Position numbers and translations under genes: made by a program. Of a stretch of DNA of 64,000 nucleotides, positions 35,733 to 42,811 are shown piece by piece. The first letter of the stretch is position 1; each line of letters opens with the position of its first letter. The stretch lies in assembly GCF_900101965.1 (NCBI RefSeq), contig NZ_FNAP01000010.1, forward strand, positions 44,174 to 108,173, written 5' to 3'. Source of the DNA: Rhodospira trueperi. Lineage in GTDB: Bacteria; Pseudomonadota; Alphaproteobacteria; Rhodospirillales; Rhodospirillaceae. The notes under the pieces are model-generated. The model ran no database searches. It saw only the letters and a list, made by a program, of their open reading frames with translations, and was not told where the DNA came from.

Positions 35733-36731
35733 ATGAAGCGCATCTTCTCGGGCGTCCAGCCCACCGGCAACCTGCACCTCGGCAACTACCTGGGCGCGAT
35801 CCGCAATTGGGTGCGCCTTCAGAAGGACTACGAGAGCATCTTCTGCGTGGTGGACATGCACGCCATCACCCAGTGGCAGGACCCGGCCGAACTGTCGAAG
35901 AGCACGCGGGAGGTGACCGCCGCCTTCATCGCCGCCGGCATCGACCCGGAGGCCTGCGTCATCTTCCACCAGTCGGCCGTGCCCGGGCACGCGCAACTGG
36001 CCTGGGTGTTCAATTGCGTGGCCCGCATAGGCTGGCTGAACCGCATGACGCAGTTCAAGGAGAAGGCCGGCAAGCACAAGGAGAACGCCTCCGTCGGCCT
36101 GTTCGCCTATCCGGCGCTGATGGCCGCCGACATTCTTCTGTACAAGGGCACCCACGTGCCGGTCGGCGAGGACCAAAAGCAGCACCTGGAACTGACCCGC
36201 GACATCGCCCAGAAGTTCAACAACGACTTCGGCCGCGAGGTGTTCCCGATCACCGAGCCCCTGATCCTGGGCGCGGCCACCCGCGTCATGTCGCTGCGCG
36301 ACGGCTCCAAGAAGATGAGCAAGTCCGACACCTCTGACTTCTCGCGCATCAACCTGACCGACGACGCCGACCTGATCGCGCAGAAGATCCGCAAGGCCAA
36401 GACCGATCCGGAGCCGCTGCCCAGCGAGGTTGCCGGTCTGGAGGGCCGGCCGGAGGCCGCCAATCTGGTGGGCATCTTCGCCGCCCTGTCGGATCGGACG
36501 CGCGACGACGTGCTGACCGAGGCCGGCGGCCAGCCCTTCAGCACCTTCAAACAGAGCCTGACCGATCTGGCGGTTGAGACCCTGGGGCCGATGAACGCCG
36601 AAATGAACCGCCTGCTCGCCAATCCCGGCGAGATCGACGCCATCCTGAAGCGCGGCGCCGAACGCGCCCAGGCCATCGCCGGCCCGGTGCTGGACGAGGT
36701 CTACGACACGGTCGGGTTCCTGCGGGTATAG
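35733..36731 (+). CDS. trpS: Tryptophanyl-tRNA synthetase
   Basis: This 332-residue class I synthetase has the HIGH-like motif HLGN at 15-18 and the KMSKS loop at 194-198. It charges tRNA-Trp with tryptophan. The family usual length is 330-340 residues, so it is complete. ATG 35733 begins the conserved FSGVQPTGN. The open frame upstream covers a MITE and is not part of the protein. No close-fit ribosome site is evident in front of the ATG (CTCTCGCG), so expression may be modest or depend on leader structure. The gene converges with pdhB on the other strand, with 103 bp between them. Confidence 0.95.
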   Translation: MKRIFSGVQPTGNLHLGNYLGAIRNWVRLQKDYESIFCVVDMHAITQWQDPAELSKSTREVTAAFIAAGIDPEACVIFHQSAVPGHAQLAWVFNCVARIGWLNRMTQFKEKAGKHKENASVGLFAYPALMAADILLYKGTHVPVGEDQKQHLELTRDIAQKFNNDFGREVFPITEPLILGAATRVMSLRDGSKKMSKSDTSDFSRINLTDDADLIAQKIRKAKTDPEPLPSEVAGLEGRPEAANLVGIFAALSDRTRDDVLTEAGGQPFSTFKQSLTDLAVETLGPMNAEMNRLLANPGEIDAILKRGAERAQAIAGPVLDEVYDTVGFLRV

Positions 36732-36834
36732 GGGGGCGCGGGCGGGTGATCGTAGGCCCCCCGCAGCCCATCGATGTCCCGGCGGCTGTCCTCCTTCGGC
36801 CAGCCGCCCTACACCTTTTGTCCCAGGGTCCGTC

Positions 36835-38247
36835 TCAGCCCTGTGAGGAGGCGTAGCAGACCGCCCGGGCGGCCTCGACCACCTGGGCGGGTTGCGGCAG
36901 CGCCAGCTTTTCCAGGTTGGCGGCGTAGGGCATGGGGACGTCCGCGCCAGCCACACGGGTGACCGGTGCATCCAGCCAGTCGAACGCCTGTTCCATGCAC
37001 AGTTGGCCGATCTCGGCGCCGATGCCGGCGAAGGGCCAGCCCTCCTCGACCGTCACCACGCGATTGGTCTTGCGCACCGACCGGAGGATGGTCGCGGTAT
37101 CCAGCGGGCGCAGGGTCCGCAGGTTGATGACCTCGGCACTGATCCCCTCGCCGGCCAGCGTTTCCGCCGCCTCCATGCAGTGGCCGACCATGCGGGAGAA
37201 GGCGACCAGCGTGACGTCGGTGCCACGCCGCTCCACCTTCGCCTTGCCGATGGGCAGCACGAAGTCCTCGACATCGGGCACGTCGAAGGTCTGGCCGTAG
37301 AGGATCTCGTTTTCCAGGAACACCACCGGGTTGGGGTCGCGGATCGCGGCCTTGAGCAGCCCCTTGGCGTCGGCGGCCGACCATGGGGCGATCACCTTCA
37401 GGCCGGGCACATGCGCGTACCACGAGGCATAGCACTGGCTGTGCTGGGCGGCGACGCGGGCGGCGGCCCCGTTGGGGCCGCGGAAGACGATGGGACAGCC
37501 CATCTTGCCGCCGGCCATGTACAGGGTCTTGGCGGCGGAATTGATGATCTGGTCGATGGCCTGCATGGAGAAATTGAAGGTCATGAACTCGACGATGGGT
37601 TTCAGTTGAGCGAACGCGGCGCCCACCCCCAGGCCGGCGAATCCCATCTCTGTGATCGGCGTATCGACCACCCGCTTGTCGCCGAACTCGGCCAGCAGCC
37701 CCTGGGTGATCTTGTAGGCCCCCTCATACTGCGCCACCTCCTCGCCCATGACGAAGACGTCGGGGTCGCGGCGCATCTCCTCGGCCATGGCATCGCGCAG
37801 GGCCTCGCGCACGGACTGGCGCTTGAAGGAGTCGTAGGTCGGTTCGGGATCCTCGTCCGATTCCTCTTGGGCCGGAGCCGGAGCCGCCTCCGGCTTGGGC
37901 GACGATGGCGGCTCGGCCTCGGCCGGGGCGGAAGCGGGTTCGGATTTCGGCCCGGACTTCGATTCGGCCGCCTTCACGGCGTCCTCCAGGGCGCTTTCGT
38001 CCTCGCCTTCCGCCAGCAGAATGCCGATGGGCTGGTTGACCTTCACCCCGTCCGTGCCGCCGGGCACGAGGATCTTGCCCAGGACGCCCTCGTCCACGGC
38101 CTCGAATTCCATCGTGGCCTTGTCGGTTTCGATCTCGGCGATGACATCGCCGGCCTCGATGGTATCGCCTTCCGCCTTCAGCCAGCGGGCCAGAGTGCCC
38201 TCCTCCATCGTCGGCGACAGGGCGGGCATCAGGATTTGTGTCGGCAT
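36835..38247 (-). CDS. pdhB: Pyruvate dehydrogenase E1 beta subunit with N-terminal lipoyl domain
   Basis: This 470-residue protein is a fusion typical of alphaproteobacteria. An N-terminal lipoyl domain (about 1-80) has Lys43 in [10 protein letters not shown] as the lipoylated residue, and an Ala/Pro/Glu linker (about 85-140) leads to the transketolase-like E1 beta domain (about 145-465). With PdhA it decarboxylates pyruvate for acetyl-CoA. The start is 18 bp after the pdhA stop, so they are cotranscribed. The E2 and E3 genes usually follow, but here the next gene is convergent trpS, so those subunits must be encoded elsewhere. The C-terminal domain looks complete. Confidence 0.94.
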   Translation of the reverse strand: MPTQILMPALSPTMEEGTLARWLKAEGDTIEAGDVIAEIETDKATMEFEAVDEGVLGKILVPGGTDGVKVNQPIGILLAEGEDESALEDAVKAAESKSGPKSEPASAPAEAEPPSSPKPEAAPAPAQEESDEDPEPTYDSFKRQSVREALRDAMAEEMRRDPDVFVMGEEVAQYEGAYKITQGLLAEFGDKRVVDTPITEMGFAGLGVGAAFAQLKPIVEFMTFNFSMQAIDQIINSAAKTLYMAGGKMGCPIVFRGPNGAAARVAAQHSQCYASWYAHVPGLKVIAPWSAADAKGLLKAAIRDPNPVVFLENEILYGQTFDVPDVEDFVLPIGKAKVERRGTDVTLVAFSRMVGHCMEAAETLAGEGISAEVINLRTLRPLDTATILRSVRKTNRVVTVEEGWPFAGIGAEIGQLCMEQAFDWLDAPVTRVAGADVPMPYAANLEKLALPQPAQVVEAARAVCYASSQG

Positions 38248-38265
38248 GTGTCGCTTCCCCCCGCC

Positions 38266-39294
38266 TCAGGCGTCCACCAGGATGTCGGTCCACAACTCGG
38301 CCGGATCGGGTTCCGGGCTGTTCTGGGCGAACTCCGCCGCCTCGCCGACGATCTCCTTGACCTGCTTGTCAATGTCCTTGAGGTGCGCCTCGTCGAACAC
38401 GCCGTCCTCCAGCAACCGCTTCTTGAGCTGGTCGATCGGGTCGCTTTCCGAGCGCATCTTCGAGACCTCGTCCTTGCTGCGGTACTTGGCCGGATCGGAC
38501 ATGGAATGGCCCCGGTACCGATACGTCTTGACGTCAAGCAGATAGGGGCCGTTGCCGCCACGCACGTGGTCGACAGCCTCGGCTGCGCCCTCGATCACCT
38601 CCAGCACGTTCATGCCGTTGACGCCCTTGCCGGGAATGCCGTAGGCGGCACCGCGCTGCGACAGGTCCCCGGCGGCGGCGGCCCGCTCGACGGAGGTTCC
38701 CATGCCGTATCTGTTGTTCTCGATGACATAGACCACGGGCAGCTTCCACAGCGCGGCCATGTTGAAGCTTTCGTAGACTTGGCCCTGGTTGGTCGCGCCG
38801 TCCCCGAAGTAACAGAAACAGATGCCGCCATCCTCGTTGTATTGGTGGGCGAACGCCAGACCGGTGCCAAGGGGCACGGCGGCGCCGACGATGCCGTGAC
38901 CGCCGAAGAACCGCTTCTCGCGGCTGAACATGTGCATCGAGCCGCCCTTGCCCTTCGAGTAGCCGCCGATGCGCCCCGTCAGTTCGGCCATCACGCCCTT
39001 CGGGTCCATGCCGGTGGCCAGCATGTGGCCGTGATCGCGGTAGCTGGTGATGATGGAATCGCCCTCCCGCGCCAGCGCCTGCAGGCCGACGACCACCGCT
39101 TCCTGTCCGATGTACAGGTGGCAGAACCCGCCGATCAGGCCCATGCCATATAGCTGCCCTGCCCGTTCCTCGAACCGACGGATCAGCAGCATGGACCGGT
39201 AATAATGTTCCAAATCAGCGGGCTCGAACCGGTGGGCGTCAACGGCCGGTTCGGAGTCCTTGGAGGATGCGCGGTCGCGCCGTGATGCCACCAT
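38266..39294 (-). CDS. pdhA: Pyruvate dehydrogenase E1 alpha subunit
   Basis: This 342-residue TPP enzyme has the YIGQEAVVVG, SYRDHGHMLATG, GGSMHMF and GDGATNQGQ motifs; the last (near residue 180) binds thiamine diphosphate and Mg. The phosphorylation-loop-like region RYRGHSMSDPAKYR is present. It forms the E1 heterotetramer with PdhB. The ATG at 39294 has GGGGAG on its strand; the frame extending upstream to 39378 is less likely. It follows ftsB by 165 bp, in the ftsB-pdhA-pdhB order usual in alphaproteobacteria. Confidence 0.95.
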   Translation of the reverse strand: MVASRRDRASSKDSEPAVDAHRFEPADLEHYYRSMLLIRRFEERAGQLYGMGLIGGFCHLYIGQEAVVVGLQALAREGDSIITSYRDHGHMLATGMDPKGVMAELTGRIGGYSKGKGGSMHMFSREKRFFGGHGIVGAAVPLGTGLAFAHQYNEDGGICFCYFGDGATNQGQVYESFNMAALWKLPVVYVIENNRYGMGTSVERAAAAGDLSQRGAAYGIPGKGVNGMNVLEVIEGAAEAVDHVRGGNGPYLLDVKTYRYRGHSMSDPAKYRSKDEVSKMRSESDPIDQLKKRLLEDGVFDEAHLKDIDKQVKEIVGEAAEFAQNSPEPDPAELWTDILVDA

Positions 39295-39459
39295 GCTGTT
39301 GTCTCCCCTCGGATGACCGATCCGTCCGTGGGTCAGGACATGCTCGGCTGGACGGACGTCACACACGTAACCGTTCACCGTGCGAATTCAAGGGAAATCA
39401 GGCGGAAGGTGGGACTCCCGAACGCTGCGATGTCCCTGGACGTACCCGGATCCGAACCG

Positions 39460-39777
39460 CTACCCTTCGGGCGGCAGGACGATCACCTCGTCAGGGCCGA
39501 TCAAGTTCAGCATGTCCCGAGCCCGTTCGTCCAGCATGTCGGGGCGGAGTTGATGATCGTACAGAAGTCCGACCCGATGCTCCAGCCAAGCCCGTTCCGC
39601 CTCCAGCGCGGCCTGATCCGCCCGGGCGATCTGGATATCTTGACGCACCTGCCACCACGCCAAGAGGCCGCGCTCGCCATTGACGGCGTGATACGAAAAA
39701 TAGGCGACCGTCGCCAGCAAGAGCAGCGGCACGATGACCGAACGGACACGGTGGTGTCGGACGGATTCCTCTGACAT
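39460..39777 (-). CDS. ftsB: FtsB/DivIC-type septum formation protein
   Basis: This 105-residue protein has a single membrane helix (about 13-30, VIVPLLLLATVAYFSYH) and a following coiled coil (about 38-66), then a small conserved tail with DMLDERARDML near 80. That layout matches FtsB/DivIC, which joins FtsL and FtsQ in the divisome. The ATG at 39777 starts at the conserved position, and a longer start at 39846 is unlikely. It sits immediately upstream of pdhA, as in many alphaproteobacteria. It is short but complete. Confidence 0.85.
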   Translation of the reverse strand: MSEESVRHHRVRSVIVPLLLLATVAYFSYHAVNGERGLLAWWQVRQDIQIARADQAALEAERAWLEHRVGLLYDHQLRPDMLDERARDMLNLIGPDEVIVLPPEG

Positions 39778-39793
39778 GAAACGACTGCCGATC

Positions 39794-39826
39794 AAAAAAC
39801 ACTTGACTCCTTGAAGCAGTGAGTCA
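39794..39826 (-). terminator. Possible terminator for the transglycosylase gene
   Basis: On the minus strand TGACTC pairs with GAGTCA (39804-39809 and 39821-39826) and is followed closely by six T residues (39794-39799). The stem is only 6 bp, so this is a weak intrinsic terminator for the minus-strand lytic transglycosylase gene, in front of ftsB. Confidence 0.45.
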
Positions 39827-39923
39827 GAGGCGAGTCGCGCTGTCAAGAGTCGCGGGAGATGGTTCGCGACGCGGCGAGGACATGTGATCTTTTGGACTCA
39901 CATCATCCTGAAGGCGCCGCCGT

Positions 39924-40730
39924 TCAGGACGCATCCCGGGTACCCCGCGTGGCGGCCCGCGCCTCGCGCTGGGCCCTGTATTCGCGCAGCCGCTCGGCGC
40001 GCCAGCTTTCCGCGAACGCCCGGGCGGCGGCCCTCTCGACCTCCTGTTCGGCCTCAAGGCGCTGCCGCTCGGCCTGACGCGCGGCCTCGATCTCGGCGGC
40101 GCGAGCGACAATATCATGCACCGGCGGCAGGCCAGCGACGACCGCGTTCTCCTGAGCCTCCTGCCAGGCGATGCGGAACTTGTTCATGTACCGCTCGGCA
40201 TAGACCGGCGTGGCGGAGTGGTAGCGCGCCACCGCCCGGGTCCACGATCCTGTCTCGGCGTGCAGACGGGTCAGGAAGCCCACCGCGTACCGGACGTTGG
40301 CCGCCGGTTCGAACGCCTTGTCGAGCGTGGGGAAGGCGTCGCCGTGATAGTACAGGTTGATCTGCATGCACCCGACGTCGATGTTGGTTTCGCCGCGCGC
40401 CTGCAAGGCCCGCACGTGGGCGATGGCCTCGGCCTTGGTCTGGAAGAACCTGCCGTCCTTGCCGTTGGTGACCGTCCAGGGCCAGGCAATTCTTGCCCCG
40501 CGCCGTTCGTTCCAGCGACCGGACTCGACCATCGAGATGGCCGTCAGAACCTGGGCGGGAATGCCGTTGACCTGTTCCTGGGTCGAGGTCTGCTCGTAAC
40601 AGACATCATCGGCATACGACGGCGCACGCGGCGGGGCGTCCGCCAAAACCGGGCTCGCGCCCAGGCCGAGAGCCATCAGGGCCGAGAGCACAACACTCAA
40701 ACGATGAGAACGGAACATGGCGGCGAACAT
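39924..40730 (-). CDS. Lytic transglycosylase (SLT-type) with signal peptide
   Basis: This 268-residue protein has a signal peptide (VVLSALMALGLGASPVLA, then DA) and an SLT-like domain (about 45-170) with the catalytic Glu69 in SMVESGRW. Further motifs are the DVGCMQINLYYHG segment and ARYHSATPVYAERYM. The C-terminal 90 residues are a long charged helix rich in Glu, Arg and Ala. It should cleave peptidoglycan between MurNAc and GlcNAc in the periplasm, perhaps to make room for envelope structures. Starts at 40730 and 40715 (second Met) are both possible. No secretion or flagellar genes flank it. Confidence 0.82.
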   Translation of the reverse strand: MFAAMFRSHRLSVVLSALMALGLGASPVLADAPPRAPSYADDVCYEQTSTQEQVNGIPAQVLTAISMVESGRWNERRGARIAWPWTVTNGKDGRFFQTKAEAIAHVRALQARGETNIDVGCMQINLYYHGDAFPTLDKAFEPAANVRYAVGFLTRLHAETGSWTRAVARYHSATPVYAERYMNKFRIAWQEAQENAVVAGLPPVHDIVARAAEIEAARQAERQRLEAEQEVERAAARAFAESWRAERLREYRAQREARAATRGTRDAS

Positions 40731-40810
40731 GGCGGTGACCCGTTTCGGTGACGCCCCTCAGAGGCAACCCACGGGCCTTTCCAAGCAAACGCCGCGCCAG
40801 AATGTCTCCC

Positions 40811-41692
40811 CTACTCCGCGGCCTGAGACATTCCGCACGTCTCGGACACAGCCCGCAGCAGCAGCGGGACCGCCCGCGCCAGTCGCTCCAGCCCCGCCGT
40901 CGGCTCTCTGGTCCGCTCGTCCATGTACAACGCCCGATTGAACTCGATCTGCAGGGCGTGCGTGCCCTCAGCGGGGCAGCCGTAGTGGGATGTCGTAAAA
41001 CCGCCCGCGTACGGCTTGTTGCGCCGCACGCGCAGGCCGTGCGCGGTCAACGCCGCTTCGGCTGCATCGGTGATCGTGGCGTCGCAGGCGGTGCCGTGTC
41101 GGTCGCCCAGCACAACGTCCGGCTTGCCATCGCGCCCCCCCTCGACGGCGGTGCTTGGCATGGAATGACAGTCCAGCAAGATGCAGTGGCCGAACCGGCG
41201 TCGTGTCTCCCGCAGGAGACCAGCCAGCGCCGTGTGATAGGGGTGATAGCATCGTGTCAGCCGGCGAGCCGCCTCCGAAAACGGCAGTTTGCGGCGATAG
41301 ATATGCTGCCCGTCACCGGCAATACGCGGCAGGGTGCCAAGCCCCGCCCTCACCCTCGTCGACTCCGGATTGGCGTGCGCGGGAAGCGGATCGCTGAACA
41401 TGCCGGGGTCCAGTTCCAGTGGTTCCCGGTTGACGTCAAGGTAAACCCTCGGGAACAGGGCGCACAGCAGGGGAACGCCCAGAGACGGCGCGGCGGCGAA
41501 AATGGCATCGACATGAGTGTCCTCGCTGGCCCGCAACTCGCTCGTCGACAGCCGCGACACCGCCAGGAAATCGGATGGATACCGCGTCCCAGAATGCGGC
41601 GAAGCCAAGACGAGCGGGCGCGTCCATCGTTCCGGCCGGATCAGCTTCAACAGATCCTCGGACTCGAAGGCCTCTTGCTCGCGCCTTGACAT
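40811..41692 (-). CDS. N-formylglutamate amidohydrolase family protein
   Basis: This 293-residue protein has the N-formylglutamate amidohydrolase (HutG-like) signature with SPHSGTRYP near residue 32, ASEDTHVD, and CHSMPST with metal-binding His residues in the middle. It would hydrolyse N-formylglutamate to glutamate and formate, the last step of one histidine-degradation route. No other hut genes are here, so the true substrate may differ. The ATG at 41692 has AAGGA about ten bases upstream; the frame upstream to 41788 is less likely. It is 80 bp upstream of the transglycosylase gene on the same strand. Confidence 0.82.
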   Translation of the reverse strand: MSRREQEAFESEDLLKLIRPERWTRPLVLASPHSGTRYPSDFLAVSRLSTSELRASEDTHVDAIFAAAPSLGVPLLCALFPRVYLDVNREPLELDPGMFSDPLPAHANPESTRVRAGLGTLPRIAGDGQHIYRRKLPFSEAARRLTRCYHPYHTALAGLLRETRRRFGHCILLDCHSMPSTAVEGGRDGKPDVVLGDRHGTACDATITDAAEAALTAHGLRVRRNKPYAGGFTTSHYGCPAEGTHALQIEFNRALYMDERTREPTAGLERLARAVPLLLRAVSETCGMSQAAE

Positions 41693-42052
41693 GGTCGGGG
41701 CATCCTTGTGGCCGGTCGTCGGGTCGGCCCCCGACACTGCGCGCCCTGCAATCCGAGCCTCGGAACCGCGAAGGCTGGAGATCCGCATTCTAGATCACAT
41801 GGCGTCCGTGGGGAACATCCCGCTTGGCGGCCCCAGGGCCCCGAACTCGGACAAAAGAACCGTTTCAATACGTCCCTTGCCTACCGTTGGAGATCTCGCG
41901 GTCGCCGCGCTCCCGTCGAAGCAACGTTCTTATGAGTCGATCATCTCATCCTGAACGCCCGCAGGGCGTGAAGGATCTCCCTCGACGGGCCGCGACCTTC
42001 CCGACATGTCATTGATCGATCATCCGGGTTCGGAGCCTTGATGCCGATCCCG
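41693..42052. other. Gene-free region before the third MITE
   Basis: No convincing gene lies here. It has a short palindromic stretch near 41943-41980 (CTCATCCTGAACGCC and GCGTGAAGGATCTC), which resembles small dispersed repeats of the genome. Otherwise the DNA is unremarkable. Confidence 0.35.
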
Positions 42053-42271
42053 CAGGGCAATCGGGTGAAAGGGTGTGTGGTCGCAAAGACGCGGGGGATC
42101 GTGTGGCTTGGGGCGGAACACCCCACCATCATTTATCTAGGTAGGGCGGATTCGACCCGCGAAGCGGGGCAATCCGCCGCGTGGCGGTGATGCGGCGGGT
42201 TGCGCCTTCGGCGCGAACCCGCCCTACGACGCTTCGCTTTTCGTCAACCGTGCATTCACCCGATTGCCCTG
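42053..42271. mobile_element. MITE-like element, copy 3 (best preserved)
   Basis: A 219-bp element with perfect 17-bp terminal inverted repeats, CAGGGCAATCGGGTGAA at 42053-42069 and TTCACCCGATTGCCCTG at 42255-42271. It is flanked by the perfect 10-bp direct repeat GCCGATCCCG (42043-42052 and 42272-42281), the mark of transposition. Inside, a second inverted structure runs from GTAGGGCGGATTCG (about 42142) to CGAACCCGCCCTACGAC (about 42232). There is no room for a transposase gene. It lies 81 bp upstream of the rhodanese gene. Confidence 0.88.
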
Positions 42272-42352
42272 GCCGATCCCGTGGTTCACCTTGACACATC
42301 CCGGACACGCGATTAACTCCGGCTCACCTGACACCGCCGGAGATGGCGCGCC

Positions 42353-42796
42353 GTGGACGGCCTGAATTTCATCTCAATGGATTTCCTGCTGCCCGTGCTG
42401 ATCGGCATGGGGGCGGTTTTGCTGTTCCGGATGATGCCCCGCCTGATGGCCGGCGGCGTGCCCTTCGTCGCGCCGGTCGAGTTGCGCAAACGCCTGGACC
42501 AGGGCGACGACGTTCTGGTGCTGGATGTGCGCACATCGCGCGAGTTTTCGGATCGGCACGGACACATTCCGGGTGCCCTGAACCTGCCGCTGGACCAACT
42601 GGGTCAGCGTCTGGGCGAGGTGAGCGCGGATCTGCGCCAGCACCAGGACACGCCCGTGTTCATCGTCTGCCAGACCTCGAGCCGTGCCGCGCATGCGGCC
42701 CGCTTGTTCCGCAAAGCCGGCTTCCGCAACCTGTCGATCATCAGCGGCGGCATGTCCGCGTGGCGCTCCCGGGGGCTCCCCACCCAGAAACGCTGA
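42353..42796 (+). CDS. Membrane-anchored rhodanese-domain protein
   Basis: This 147-residue protein has one N-terminal membrane helix (about 9-32) followed by a rhodanese domain with LDVRTSREFSDRHGHI and the active-site Cys106 in CQTSSRA. It likely transfers sulfane sulfur on the cytoplasmic side of the membrane or acts as a membrane-bound sulfur carrier. The listed start is GTG 42353; ATG 42377 is a shorter alternative without extra support. It converges with the GGDEF-EAL gene 15 bp away, with a short CGCTGA/TCAGCG hairpin between them. Confidence 0.85.
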   Translation: MDGLNFISMDFLLPVLIGMGAVLLFRMMPRLMAGGVPFVAPVELRKRLDQGDDVLVLDVRTSREFSDRHGHIPGALNLPLDQLGQRLGEVSADLRQHQDTPVFIVCQTSSRAAHAARLFRKAGFRNLSIISGGMSAWRSRGLPTQKR

Positions 42797-42811
42797 CGGG
42801 CACTCAGCGAC

